A DNA stretch of 64,000 bases from Thermoclostridium stercorarium subsp. stercorarium DSM 8532 (GCF_000331995.1 NC_020134.1:2888627-2952626); one strand, 5' to 3'; shown: positions 35,601 to 44,167, counted from the stretch's first letter. The notes: a model not told the origin generated them from the sequence alone. Program-made: numbers and translations.

Positions 35601-35700
35601 ATGACAACGTAAGTGCGAAAATAAGCAGCAGAAACAGAGCCGTCTTGCCTTTCGTGCGCAAAATACTGAGCATACTGTTACGGAATATCATTGATGTCAC
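32617..35700 (-). CDS. Large FtsX-domain ABC permease
   Basis: A 1027-residue permease built as two similar halves. Each half starts with a membrane helix after an MLSILR segment (NSMLSILRTKGKTALFLLLI; IKYAMLSILRGGARSAIVPV), followed by a long extracellular domain of 250-350 residues. In the first half this leads to a helix bundle with RQRETSEIMLLLGTGKKRV, in the second with RRMEFAIMRGLGTTKRQ, the conserved FtsX coupling loop. This is the MacB/LolC-like type VII ABC arrangement. It is co-transcribed with the ATPase. No sensor kinase or bacteriocin gene is next to it, so its substrate is unknown. Confidence 0.9.
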   Translation of the reverse strand: MTSMIFRNSMLSILRTKGKTALFLLLIFALTLSLCLGISLWVSIEGFLENLDNHYMTIGLIEYVGPDYPNDTVYDLSMTDALKNFDFSLITGFDDTILWDGSSRAIGYIDGFYRTDSHIPNNGASILVVGSTIPSGDGFYNAIVYDVIYSNLARKNTKIIINAGDIELQYGRYYLVYGNVYRALSSYLYFSFDEYSNLMAKEKGIEVPYILDITTDAKTGPRYRVPDDSVLYKVADTWKVINNSVIVCATDNLMSLFPFHQQELYIREGREFTDEEYKNGSRVCIISETAAKRIGVGVGDKINLSIAVSDYPGIENSFWTENGFQYSGEFTVVGITNNTQDKDFYVFVPKSSGIPVSRYYIGYAVGQAVIKNQSAAEFYEYLEPYMTGKLNLTIYDQGYSAVAEPFGIILRIIKIVTVVCAVMEIAMLALFGFLFVYRQRETSEIMLLLGTGKKRVCAYFLYSSGLISLIATLAGAVTGYYLHERVIRFITGIAGGYTTVDRRFSDGNLSVVKSLNFDLEMDPWLFVVAGFVIFVLAMLFCLAFTILTFRNKPGQRKMSGPKRAGKTSRLRGGSIKYAMLSILRGGARSAIVPVVAAVVVFFFGQTANTSNSYHKQLSEIYKNTTITGYFTDINGKQVGNLQVEAANINSLYHSGYITDLSVSWDMKYYYLGISRFADGTEREIEPLYVPQGFAAETIRNHMQRGPSIVGTNDIRTVPEFFYSDNIIMEFIDGFDESFLAKPTGDMPDNEVCCMIPTSLMKEKGINLGDTIRVATDETVYSEKYGAEIFYEIDLKVVGCFEKQGSEDLIYVPLSMVFDTERIWGKRDMLTGAPEETFDTGYTAGPEQNGYLSRFTFKSAVFKLADTGKLSEFKDYLEKAGYSQVNKIGNIREFVVLRDQKFNNVVNNINQQIRYLNVLYPCLYVLVGIIAVIISYLMTASRRMEFAIMRGLGTTKRQTFFSFFAEQVILSAAGCVLGLIVWRLLAGTVIPMHRVLITGFLVCYFTGSAVSVSIMNGRAVSEILSDRD

Positions 35701-35775
35701 CCAAATTTCATTTCAGTTTATTAACCATGATATCATAAATGTTAAAATTAGCAATACAGAATCAATAAAAACAGG

Positions 35776-35817
35776 AAATAAAAAATAAAAGGAATAGACG
35801 GTTTCCCGTCTATTCCT
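35776..35817 (-). terminator. nrdJ: Intrinsic terminator of nrdJ
   Basis: A perfect 12-bp stem (35790-35801 with 35806-35817) with loop TTTC is followed on the minus strand by TTTTATTTTTTATTT. Confidence 0.85.
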
Positions 35818-35837
35818 CCATTATTGTCCCATCTTTT

Positions 35838-38096
35838 CTAACCGCATTTTGAATAGCCACAGCTGCGGCACATTACGCATCCGCTTTCATGTTCCATCGG
35901 TTGTCCGCATTCAGGGCACACGTGCCCCCCCGGCCGTGGTATTTTTTCCGCCACCTCAGCGGGGTACTTGAAAGAGTCGGACAGTACATGAGCCTTACCG
36001 TTCCCGTTCTGATGATTCATTACTTTTTCAATTAACCGCCCTATCGCGTCGGGGCACGACAGCACTTTCACATCGCGCTGGCGAATGGTTGAAGGGCAAC
36101 GAATTCCCTTTAACTGCTCCACTATCGATTCAGCATCTATGCCTGAACGCAGCGCAATTGAAACCAGGCGCGCGGTTGCCTCGGACTGAGACGGACATCC
36201 TCCCGCCCGTCCTGTGTTAGTAAACACTTCACATATTCCCTCGTCGTCATAATTAACCGTAATATACAGATTTCCGCAGCCTGTTTTCACTTTTTCGGTA
36301 AACCCAAGCGTAATGTCGGGACGGGGCCTTGGAATTATTTTTGTTTTGGCTGTGGTATCGGCTTGCTTTTCAGCCTTGCTCTTTTCCTTGCCAAAGTTTA
36401 TAACCTGGGACTCCCTGCTTCCGTCGCGGTAAATCGTTACACCCTTGCAGCCCAGCTTATAAGCGTACAGAAATACCTTTCTTACATCTTCCTGGGTTGC
36501 GTCATGGCGTAAATTAACCGTCTTTGAAACTGCATTGTCGGTAAATTTCTGAAATGCCGCCTGCATCCTGACGTGCCACTCAGGCGAAATGTCGTGGGCG
36601 GTAACAAAAACTCTGCGAATATCTTCGGGCATCTCTTCAATATCATGCAGGCTGCCTTTATTTTGCGCTATCTTTTTCATCAGTTCGTCGGAATAAAACC
36701 CTCTTTTCTTGGCCACTTCCTTGAAAATAGGATTGGTTTCGACAAGCTCCACGTTATCCATGACTTTTTTAATGAAAGAGATGGCAAAAAGAGGTTCTAT
36801 TCCGCTTGAAACACCTGCAATAATGCTCAGTGTACCCGTCGGGGCTATTGTTGTGGTTGTAGCGTTTCGCATTCTAATATTTTTGTCTTTATAAATGCTC
36901 TTGTCAAAGTACGGGAACACGCCCTTTATCTCGGCCAGCTCCATAGATTTCTTGCGGGCTTCGTCACGAATAAAACTCATAACCTTCTCAGCCAGTTCAG
37001 CCGCCTCTTCCGAATCGTACGGGATACCGAGCTTTAACAGCATATCAGCCCAGCCCATGACGCCCAGTCCGATTTTTCTGGTTCCGCGGGTCATTTTGTC
37101 TATTTCGGGCAGCGGATACTTGTTTACGTCAATAACATTGTCAAGAAAATGAACGGCCTCATGAACCACTTCCCTGAGCTTGTCAAAATCAACTTCCGGC
37201 CCCTTGTCGGTTTCCTTAAGCATTAAACTCAGGTTAATCGAGCCGAGATTACATGCTTCATATGGAAGCAGCGGCTGCTCACCGCAGGGGTTGGTGCTCT
37301 CTATTTCGCCGAGCTCGGGAGTTACATTGTCACGGTTTAACCTGTCGAGGAAAATTATACCCGGCTCTCCGTTTTTCCACGCCATTTCCACCATTAAATC
37401 AAAAACTTCCCGGGCATTCAGCGAACCCGCCTTTTTCCGCGTTCTCGGATCTATCAAATCATATTCTCTGCCTTCTTCAACGGCTTTCATAAATTCTTCG
37501 GTTATACCGACACTTATATTGAAATTGGTAATATCCTCATTGTTCTGTTTACAGGTAATGAACTCAAGAATATCGGGGTGATCCACACGCAAAATCCCCA
37601 TATTGGCACCCCTGCGCGTACCACCCTGCTTAACCGCCTCGGTTGCGGCGTTAAAAACCTTCATGAAACTTACCGGGCCGCTGGCAACACCGCCGGTGGA
37701 TTTAACAGACGATCCCTTGGGGCGCAGCCTTGAAAAACTGAAACCCGTTCCTCCACCGCTTTTATGTATAAGCGCCGCATTCTTAACACTGTCGAAAATT
37801 CCTTCCATACTGTCTTCAATAGGCAAAACAAAACAGGCGCTGAGTTGCCCCAAAGGCCTTCCCGCATTCATAAGAGTTGGGGAATTGGGGAGAAAGTAAA
37901 GACTTGTCATCAGATTATAAAATCTTTCCTCAATCTCAGCAAGCTCTTTTTCGTCAACATAATCCTTATCGGCCGAAGCTACGGTTTTTGCAACCCGCCT
38001 GAACATCATTTCGGGCGTTTCAGTCAGGTTACCGTTTTCATCCTTGGCCAGGTATCTTTTTTCAAGAACCTTTATCGCATTTTCAGTTAAATTCAT
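35838..38096 (-). CDS. nrdJ: Adenosylcobalamin-dependent ribonucleotide reductase (class II)
   Basis: A 752-residue enzyme that makes deoxyribonucleotides using B12. Substrate and radical-site motifs are visible: FLPNSPTLMNAGRPLGQLSA with CFVLPIEDS, HKSGGGTGFSFSRLRPKGS, TRRGANMGILRVDHPDI, NPCGEQPLLPYEACNLGSIN (active-site Cys), and ATTTTIAPTGTLSIIAGVSS. The C-terminal zinc-ribbon tail CPECGQP...CVMCRSCGYSKCG carries the re-reducing cysteines. The ATG at 38096 (GGGGGT upstream) was chosen because homologues begin here; the longer frame adds 33 unlike residues. A hairpin lies over its ribosome binding site region. As class II it works with or without oxygen. Confidence 0.95.
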   Translation of the reverse strand: MNLTENAIKVLEKRYLAKDENGNLTETPEMMFRRVAKTVASADKDYVDEKELAEIEERFYNLMTSLYFLPNSPTLMNAGRPLGQLSACFVLPIEDSMEGIFDSVKNAALIHKSGGGTGFSFSRLRPKGSSVKSTGGVASGPVSFMKVFNAATEAVKQGGTRRGANMGILRVDHPDILEFITCKQNNEDITNFNISVGITEEFMKAVEEGREYDLIDPRTRKKAGSLNAREVFDLMVEMAWKNGEPGIIFLDRLNRDNVTPELGEIESTNPCGEQPLLPYEACNLGSINLSLMLKETDKGPEVDFDKLREVVHEAVHFLDNVIDVNKYPLPEIDKMTRGTRKIGLGVMGWADMLLKLGIPYDSEEAAELAEKVMSFIRDEARKKSMELAEIKGVFPYFDKSIYKDKNIRMRNATTTTIAPTGTLSIIAGVSSGIEPLFAISFIKKVMDNVELVETNPIFKEVAKKRGFYSDELMKKIAQNKGSLHDIEEMPEDIRRVFVTAHDISPEWHVRMQAAFQKFTDNAVSKTVNLRHDATQEDVRKVFLYAYKLGCKGVTIYRDGSRESQVINFGKEKSKAEKQADTTAKTKIIPRPRPDITLGFTEKVKTGCGNLYITVNYDDEGICEVFTNTGRAGGCPSQSEATARLVSIALRSGIDAESIVEQLKGIRCPSTIRQRDVKVLSCPDAIGRLIEKVMNHQNGNGKAHVLSDSFKYPAEVAEKIPRPGGHVCPECGQPMEHESGCVMCRSCGYSKCG

Positions 38097-38109
38097 AGCA
38101 TTTACCCCC

Positions 38110-38149
38110 AACATATAGTATTTCACTTGTGGAGACTTGTCTATATGTT
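38110..38149. promoter_or_regulatory. nrdJ: Inverted repeat in the nrdJ leader
   Basis: AACATATAG (38110-38118) and CTATATGTT (38141-38149), 22 bp apart, begin right after the -10 box and end next to the GGGGG ribosome binding site. It could be a repressor operator or an RNA hairpin controlling translation. Confidence 0.5.
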
Positions 38150-38156
38150 GTATAAT

Positions 38157-38186
38157 ATTATAATAGGTAAATTTGTCTTTTGTAAA
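38157..38186 (-). promoter_or_regulatory. nrdJ: Promoter of nrdJ
   Basis: TTTACA (38181-38186) and TATAAT (38157-38162), 18 bp apart on the minus strand. It overlaps the end of the upstream UPF0316 gene only at its upstream edge. Confidence 0.6.
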
Positions 38187-38191
38187 GGGGG

Positions 38192-38800
38192 TCATTTCCT
38201 TTTATTAAAACCGCCCGTTATTTTACGGATAAAATATCCGTTCTGATCGCCGATACCTGCGCTGGTCTGGGGGTAAATACCCAAATGCGCCTCTCTGGCC
38301 GTTTCAACCGAATAAAAAATTTTTTTGTCGCTTTCATTTATTATTGAAAGGAAGGTGTCCAAATCCTTTCTTTTTATTACCGAAAAAAGAATGGTAACCT
38401 CGTTTGTCGCTCCCATACCTTTAATGGACGTTACTCCAAATCCCGCATCTATTATTTTTCTCATTATTCCGTCCGCGCCTTCGGTGATAAAAAGCCGAAT
38501 AACCAGGTGTCCTATGGCCAGTTTATCCTCGGCTTTTATACCGAGGTAATTGCCTATTGCAAAACCCAAGGCATATGCAACGTAATTAATCGGATTGTCC
38601 AGGTTCTGCATGATTTGGCTAATTGCAATCACCCAAACAAGCACTTCGAAAAAGCCGAGAATGGGCGCTATAACCCTGTTTCCCCTGGAAACAAATATGA
38701 TACGCAATGTCCCCAGCGTCACATCAACCATTCGGGCAAGGATAATCAGAACCGGAAAAACAACCCATTTGAAAAAATCGCCTGATAAGAATTCCTGCAC
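38192..38800 (-). CDS. UPF0316 membrane protein (DUF2179/DUF5698 type)
   Basis: A 202-residue protein with three N-terminal membrane segments (WVVFPVLIILARMVDVTLGT, then VLVWVIAISQIMQ, NYVAYALGFAIGNYLGI) and a cytoplasmic DUF2179 domain (GADGIMRKIIDAGFGVTSIK then TILFSVIKRKDLDTFLSII). The layout matches the B. subtilis YebE/UPF0316 family. It starts at GTG 38800 with GGAGG upstream. DUF2179 domains occur in several membrane proteins as likely ligand-sensing domains; the function of this family is not known. Confidence 0.87.
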   Translation of the reverse strand: MQEFLSGDFFKWVVFPVLIILARMVDVTLGTLRIIFVSRGNRVIAPILGFFEVLVWVIAISQIMQNLDNPINYVAYALGFAIGNYLGIKAEDKLAIGHLVIRLFITEGADGIMRKIIDAGFGVTSIKGMGATNEVTILFSVIKRKDLDTFLSIINESDKKIFYSVETAREAHLGIYPQTSAGIGDQNGYFIRKITGGFNKRK

Positions 38801-38907
38801 AATTTCCTCCTGAAATAAATATTTTTGTCACCTGTTATTTAATTTTACCATAAAAAGTCTATTTTAGCCATGGCGTTTTGTCCTGCCAAAAAGCCGCTTG
38901 CCCTGAA

Positions 38908-40701
38908 TTAATTTATTATAAAGGAATTTATACGGCTTATATATTTTTTGTCAATTTCGGCCTCTACAATCGTAACGTTATCCTTGTAATCCACCGAACT
39001 TACCATGCCGTTTTCATACAGAAACGGCAATACCCATCCCTCGCTGAAGGGAATATGCAGTGTTACCCTTTCGGTTTCAGGCTTTAAACAGTTTTTTATG
39101 GCTTTTTTCAGCTCATCAAGACCAAGGCCGGTAATTGCCGACACATGTACTTCCACCGGCTTTTCCCTGAAAAAGGGCGTATGAAAGTCCTTATCCACCA
39201 GATCCCATTTATTCCACACCAGAACGGATGGCTTGCTTGACGCCCCCAAATCGGACAATATTTCATTAACCACACGGACATGGTCCTGTGCAAACGGATC
39301 GGATGCATCCACGACTATTAACAGAAGATCGGCAAGCACAGCCTCCTCAAGAGTGGATTTAAAAGCTTCAACGAGATGATGGGGAAGCTTTCGTATGAAC
39401 CCTACGGTGTCGGACAGCAGAACGGTCATGCCTTCCTCCAGTTTAAGCTTCCGCGTGGTAGTATCAAGGGTTGCAAACAGTTTATCCTCCGCAAAAACGT
39501 CAGCATCACACAAAGTGTTAAGCAGCGTGGATTTTCCGGCGTTTGTATATCCAACAAGCGCAACCACGGGAATTTTGTTCCTTTCCCTTTCCCGTCTGGA
39601 TGTCTGCCTTTGATTCCGTATCCTTTCAAGCTCTTTCTTAAGATAATCAATACGCCGCCTTATATGACGTCTGTCTGTTTCCAGTTTTGTTTCACCCGGC
39701 CCTCTTGTTCCGATACCTCCGCCAAGCCTCGAAAGAGTGATTCCCCGCCCCTGCAGCCTCGGCAGAAGGTAATTCAGTTGAGCAAGCTCAACCTGAACCT
39801 GGCCCTCCCGGGATTTTGCCCGCTGCCCGAAAATGTCAAGAATAAGCCCGGTTCTGTCCACCACCTTCGTGTTTGTAAAGTTTTCAATATTTCTCAGCTG
39901 CGTTCCCGATAACTCCTCGTCAAAAATGACAAGAGCAATTTCTTTTTCCTGAACTATTCTGCCTATTTCCGCAAGCTTCCCCTTGCCGATGAGATATGCC
40001 GGATCCCTCGAAGGCCTTTTCTGCAAAATGGTATCCACAACCTCTGCCCCTGCCGTTTTTGCCAGTTCCACCAGCTCCTTCATGGAAATGCTGGCTTCGC
40101 TCACACCCATAATAACAGGAGTATCAGGAGTTTCAACTCCAATTAAAAGCGCCCGTTCTTTTCGCTTTTCCTGAACAACAGCGGGCTCTTTTCCTGACTT
40201 GTCGGCTTTATAAACAAATTCAGCTATTTCATTCAGCCTGTTACTGAATGGTCCGAACGGGCCATAAATCGCAACATTCTGCATTCCGTCGGTAAGTATT
40301 GCGCAGGAAACATCGGTAGGCTTCAGGTCTGAAACTCCCAAAGCAATCATCATATCCAGATGCAGCTGTTTCAAAGTACTTATATCCAACTCGGACAAAG
40401 CGCTTCTCCCGCCGGGATGCGTATGAACACACCGTACACCGGATAAGCTGGATTCACTTCTTCTGACACTGGCGGGATAAACGGCGGCGGAGTTACTGTC
40501 CCCCACCCGAACGTCCAGTATATTTCCTTTTCTGTCAATCAGAACCGAGATTTCACGGTTTATCGCAGAGGAAATTTCCGCCAGGATTAAAGTCAGCTCT
40601 TCGGTCAGGACCTGATCTTTCGGAATTTTCATGTCATAAATTTTCTGAAGCCTCTCCAGTATTCCTTTTTTCAGCCCTTCAGTCTGTCCGTTTACCTGCA
40701 T
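38908..40701 (-). CDS. hflX: Ribosome-associated GTPase HflX with JAMM-like N-terminal domain
   Basis: A 597-residue HflX, longer than the about 430-residue E. coli protein. The HflX core runs from about residue 200: RDPAYLIGKGKLAEI, ELSGTQLRNIENFT, RTGLILDIFGQRA, GPGETKLETDRR, then the GTPase with GYTNAGKSTLLNTL, DTVGFIRKLPHHLVEAFKST and WNKWD. The extra N-terminal 170 residues contain HTHPGGRSALSELD at 93-106, which fits HxHP-x6-S-x2-D of JAMM/MPN metalloproteases, with Glu50 as a possible partner. HflX rescues stalled or heat-damaged ribosomes. GGGGTGG precedes the ATG. Confidence 0.93.
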   Translation of the reverse strand: MQVNGQTEGLKKGILERLQKIYDMKIPKDQVLTEELTLILAEISSAINREISVLIDRKGNILDVRVGDSNSAAVYPASVRRSESSLSGVRCVHTHPGGRSALSELDISTLKQLHLDMMIALGVSDLKPTDVSCAILTDGMQNVAIYGPFGPFSNRLNEIAEFVYKADKSGKEPAVVQEKRKERALLIGVETPDTPVIMGVSEASISMKELVELAKTAGAEVVDTILQKRPSRDPAYLIGKGKLAEIGRIVQEKEIALVIFDEELSGTQLRNIENFTNTKVVDRTGLILDIFGQRAKSREGQVQVELAQLNYLLPRLQGRGITLSRLGGGIGTRGPGETKLETDRRHIRRRIDYLKKELERIRNQRQTSRRERERNKIPVVALVGYTNAGKSTLLNTLCDADVFAEDKLFATLDTTTRKLKLEEGMTVLLSDTVGFIRKLPHHLVEAFKSTLEEAVLADLLLIVVDASDPFAQDHVRVVNEILSDLGASSKPSVLVWNKWDLVDKDFHTPFFREKPVEVHVSAITGLGLDELKKAIKNCLKPETERVTLHIPFSEGWVLPFLYENGMVSSVDYKDNVTIVEAEIDKKYISRINSFIIN

Positions 40702-40900
40702 TCTGATTTACCACCCCGAGACATGGTTTTTTGCGTAAAAAAATTTTTTATAATTTTCCCCGTTTTCTTTCATACTCTATTTTAACGGCAAAATGTATAT
40801 TTAAAAAGTACCGGATATGTTTAATAAAATTTTTTGACACGGAACAAAGCATTATTTAAACACGTCAAAAAATTTGTAATAATATTAAAAGGTGGTAACG

Positions 40901-41176
40901 ATGATCAAATTAAGGCTTGTTACCGGAATTTCTGTGTTTATTTGCCTGCTTCTAATCTGTCCTACACTTGCAAAGTTCGAAAATTCCTACAACAACCCCT
41001 TGAAGAAAAAGGATATGCTGACTGCCGTAAACGACGGCAACAGTTACCTGTGCGATCCCAAAATGATAATTGAAGGGCCTGATATTGATCCCAAAATAGC
41101 TGTGGAAGGCCCCGACATTGATCGCGGAATTTTGCTTCATCCGCCCGCTCCTCTGATCAAAGCCGAAAGCAACTGA
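40901..41176 (+). CDS. Small secreted protein with EGPDID repeats
   Basis: A 91-residue protein. AAAGGTGG precedes ATG at 40901. The signal peptide MIKLRLVTGISVFICLLLIC ends in PTLA, a plausible signal peptidase I site near residue 26. The mature part is about 65 residues and contains a tandem repeat, IIEGPDIDPK then IAVEGPDIDR. It is transcribed divergently from hflX and towards the MacAB-like operon; its stop codon abuts that permease's stop codon with no spacer and no terminator. I do not recognise the family; a processed signalling peptide is one possibility. Confidence 0.72.
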   Translation: MIKLRLVTGISVFICLLLICPTLAKFENSYNNPLKKKDMLTAVNDGNSYLCDPKMIIEGPDIDPKIAVEGPDIDRGILLHPPAPLIKAESN

Positions 41177-42358
41177 TTATACGCTTCGCAATGCATCAAT
41201 CGGGTTTAAGCGGCTTGCCTTTACCGCAGGCATGTATCCGAAAATAATTCCGACCGTTGCCGAAAAACTCATTGCCAGCGCATTGGTCGAGGCCGAAATG
41301 GATATGCCGATACCTATGATTTCTCCAAGCAGGTATGACAACAGTGCGCCGACAATTAAGCCTATAAAACCTCCCGTCAACGAAAGGAATATGGATTCAA
41401 TCATGAATTGGAGCCTTATTGCAAAAGGTGTGGCTCCTAATGCTTTTCTCAGGCCTATTTCAGTTGTGCGTTCGGTTACCGATACAAGCATCATGTTCAT
41501 AATACCAATCCCGCCGACAACAAGGGATATGGCCGCTATTCCGGCAAGAAGCATCGACATCATTGACATAATAGACCTGAACGAGGATATTATATCACCC
41601 ATATTATAGATTTTATATGCATCCTCATTATAGTTAAAAGCCTGATTTAGGATTCCCTTTATTTCAACGAGAGTCCGATCGGCCAAATCGGTGTCCTCAA
41701 CATAGGCATCGATTGTTGATATGTTTTTTATTCCCATGCTCCGCAATGCCGTGGTGTAAGGAATTATTACGGTATCATTGGTTGAACTCAGACTGAACCC
41801 GGCCGATTCTCTGAGCGTACCGATAACGGTATAGGTCATTCCGTTTATAATAATTTTTTCTCCTATCGGATTTATTCCGAAAAACAATTCCCGGACTATA
41901 TTGCTGCCGACAACTGCCACCTGATTTCTGCTTTCCAGATCGAGGATATTTATAGCCCTCCCTGAACTTAACAATTCCGGATCGGCTTTAAAAAACACTT
42001 CGTTTTTCCCTTCCACCGATATATCCTTCAGCACTTTATTCCCGTATATTACAGAAGTTTTGCCCGACACCGTGGGTGAAACCCCGGTTATGTTCCCCAG
42101 GGACGCTATATGTTCAACGTCTTTTTCGGTAAGCCCCTGTTTTAACGGAGTCCCGAATACAGTAATCAGTATTTTGTTACCGCCAAGCTTTATAACTTCA
42201 CTGCTTATATTATTAGTTGCCCCTTCAACGATTGTAATTAAGGCTATTATTGAGGCAACTCCGATAATTATGCCGAGCATTGTGAGTATTGACCTCAGCT
42301 TGTTTTTCGCAATATTCATCAGCGACATTCTGATGCTTTCAAAAATCATCGCTTTCAT
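41177..42358 (-). CDS. MacB-like ABC permease
   Basis: A 393-residue permease with the MacB/FtsX topology: one N-terminal helix after AKNKLRSILTMLGIIIGVAS, an extracellular domain of about 210 residues, and three C-terminal helices including ISLVVGGIGIMNMMLVSVTE, then RTTEIGLRKALGATPFAIRL, and an ending SRLNPIDALRSV that is typical of the family. Third gene of the operon; its start overlaps the ATPase end by 4 bp. In Gram-positives such YknXYZ-like systems export peptides or protect against them. Confidence 0.94.
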   Translation of the reverse strand: MKAMIFESIRMSLMNIAKNKLRSILTMLGIIIGVASIIALITIVEGATNNISSEVIKLGGNKILITVFGTPLKQGLTEKDVEHIASLGNITGVSPTVSGKTSVIYGNKVLKDISVEGKNEVFFKADPELLSSGRAINILDLESRNQVAVVGSNIVRELFFGINPIGEKIIINGMTYTVIGTLRESAGFSLSSTNDTVIIPYTTALRSMGIKNISTIDAYVEDTDLADRTLVEIKGILNQAFNYNEDAYKIYNMGDIISSFRSIMSMMSMLLAGIAAISLVVGGIGIMNMMLVSVTERTTEIGLRKALGATPFAIRLQFMIESIFLSLTGGFIGLIVGALLSYLLGEIIGIGISISASTNALAMSFSATVGIIFGYMPAVKASRLNPIDALRSV

Positions 42359-43035
42359 CCACCATCCGTAAGTACGCCGTCAAGGATATTTATCGTTCTT
42401 TTTGCACGTCCGGCGACATTAATGTCATGAGTAATCATTATTATTGTTTTTCCTTCTTCGTTCAATCTCTCAAAATACTCAATTATTCCCGCCCCTGTTT
42501 TTTGATCCAGGGCCCCTGTCGGCTCATCGGCAAGAATAATCGAAGGCTCTGTTACAAGAGCCCTTGCAATGGCCACCCGCTGCTGCTGCCCGCCCGAAAG
42601 CTGATTGGGGAGATTGTGCATTTTATCTCCCAAACCCACGCGGTAAAGCATTTTCTCGGCTTTTCTTCTGCGTTCTTTCTGAGGAATGTTTGAATAAACA
42701 AGCGGAAGTTCAACATTCTGTATCGCGGTCAGCCTCGGAAGGAGAAAGAAATTCTGAAAAACAAAACCTATCTCTCTGTTTCTTACCGCGGCAAGTTCTG
42801 TTTCATCCATTTCCGAAACGTCTTTCCCGCAGAGAAGATACTTTCCCGAAGTGGGCACGTCAAGGCATCCTATAATATTCATCAGGGTTGTTTTTCCCGA
42901 ACCCGAAGGTCCAAGAACCGAAACAAACTCGCCTTTTTTCACGGTAAGGTTTATATTCTTAAGAACCTTTACCTCTTCATTGCCGGAATAATAGCTTTTA
43001 CACACATCCTTCATTACAACAATTTCACTCATCAT
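42355..43035 (-). CDS. MacB-like ABC ATPase
   Basis: A 226-residue ATPase with Walker [19 protein letters not shown] near residue 42, Q-loop [17 protein letters not shown], signature [16 protein letters not shown] and Walker [21 protein letters not shown] lies just before two possible ATGs (43035 and the next codon). It overlaps the adaptor gene upstream by 11 bp and the permease gene by 4 bp, so the three proteins are made together. Confidence 0.95.
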   Translation of the reverse strand: MMSEIVVMKDVCKSYYSGNEEVKVLKNINLTVKKGEFVSVLGPSGSGKTTLMNIIGCLDVPTSGKYLLCGKDVSEMDETELAAVRNREIGFVFQNFFLLPRLTAIQNVELPLVYSNIPQKERRRKAEKMLYRVGLGDKMHNLPNQLSGGQQQRVAIARALVTEPSIILADEPTGALDQKTGAGIIEYFERLNEEGKTIIMITHDINVAGRAKRTINILDGVLTDGG

Positions 43036-43924
43036 TGTCTCCTTTGGGATATAGCCTTATATTTTTCCCTCCTTCAGGAAACAGAAGTGTCTCCAGCTTT
43101 AAATCATTTTTATACAACACTTCCTCGCCTTCAGAAACGCCACTTTTGATCTCCACATATGTTCCGTCGTTAATTCCCGTTGTGATTTCCTGCTTAATAA
43201 CGGTGTTGCCTCTGCCTTTTTTTAATACATAAGGGCGGTTCTGTTCGTCAAAATAAATTACGTGCATCGGAAGCGTCACCACTTTTTCGGCCCTATCGCT
43301 TACCAGCCGTACTTCCGCCGACATTCCGGTACGTATGCTTCCGTCCTGCTCAATGTCTATTGCCGTTGTATAAAAAGTGACACCGTTAGCTATCTGTCCT
43401 TCCTTTGATATTTCACGTATTTTTCCTTTAAATTCCTTATTCAGTGCATGTATATAGACCGTAGCCTCTTTGTCGGCGTTTATCGCGCCCACATCGTACT
43501 CATCAACTTTAAACACCACTTCAAGGCTGTTATAATCCACAATTTCCGCGAGCAAGGTTCCCGGTGCCACCTGTTTGTTCTCTTCCACATTAAGGGCCAC
43601 AACTTCGCCGTTAATTTTTGCTTTCACTTCATCCCCCTGAACCGATTTTAACAAAACATCCCCCGCTTTTACCTCGCTGCCTTTTTCGACATAAATCTCC
43701 GATACTTGCATTATTTTCTCGGCGTAAACCGACTGCCGGTTTTTGGACGCCACATTCCCCGAAAACGAATAATAGGTTATGATATCATTTATGCTGGCCG
43801 TTACTTTTTCGTAAGAAAAATCGGCAGGACGAAATGCGAAATATGATATCAGCACCGATGCCAGAACCGCCACAATTCCGATTATGATCCAGATTCTACG
43901 CTTTTTCTTTCCGTTTCCACCCAT
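43025..43924 (-). CDS. MacA-like membrane-fusion (HlyD-type) adaptor
   Basis: A 299-residue adaptor: an N-terminal anchor helix (IWIIIGIVAVLASVLISYFA), then a biotinyl-lipoyl-like hairpin (IYVEKGSEVKAGDVLLKSVQ and INGEVVALNVEENKQVAPGT), a beta-barrel (VVFKVDEYDVGAINADKEAT) and a membrane-proximal domain. The coiled-coil hairpin is very short, as in Gram-positive MacA-like proteins. It is the first gene of the operon, with CGGAGG before the ATG, and links to the permease to form an efflux complex. Confidence 0.92.
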   Translation of the reverse strand: MGGNGKKKRRIWIIIGIVAVLASVLISYFAFRPADFSYEKVTASINDIITYYSFSGNVASKNRQSVYAEKIMQVSEIYVEKGSEVKAGDVLLKSVQGDEVKAKINGEVVALNVEENKQVAPGTLLAEIVDYNSLEVVFKVDEYDVGAINADKEATVYIHALNKEFKGKIREISKEGQIANGVTFYTTAIDIEQDGSIRTGMSAEVRLVSDRAEKVVTLPMHVIYFDEQNRPYVLKKGRGNTVIKQEITTGINDGTYVEIKSGVSEGEEVLYKNDLKLETLLFPEGGKNIRLYPKGDNDE

Positions 43925-44110
43925 GACACAGGCCTCCGTGCAATATACACTTAATTATTGTTCGTAAGTACCGTTTTTAATATGCAGAAACATTAACATT
44001 TTTAACACTGATCGACGCTGAAAAAGAAAGCGCCGGGTCAGGGCTGCGGAACTTTTTCCGAAAAAGAGGCCTGTTTTTTATAAGTCTACAAAGAACAATA
44101 TGAGGGCAAA

Positions 44111-44150
44111 CAAAAAAACAGGCACCGGCGTATGTAAACCTGATGCCTGT
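44111..44150 (-). terminator. Intrinsic terminator of the amino-sugar operon
   Basis: On the minus strand ACAGGCATC pairs with GGTGCCTGT and is followed by seven Ts, about 18 bases after the nagA stop. It ends the long operon from the nagB-like gene. Confidence 0.75.
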
Positions 44151-44167
44151 CTGAAATTCGCTTTTTT

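Noticed and set aside
38110-38149. NrdR box pair in the nrdJ leader
   Set aside because: The arms match the consensus only partly, so I call it an inverted repeat rather than NrdR boxes.
38097-38195. Longer start for nrdJ
   Set aside because: The extra 33 residues cover the promoter and leader repeat and do not resemble class II reductase N-termini.
39376-39912. 178-codon plus-strand open frame
   Set aside because: Antisense to the HflX GTPase domain with all motifs intact on the minus strand.
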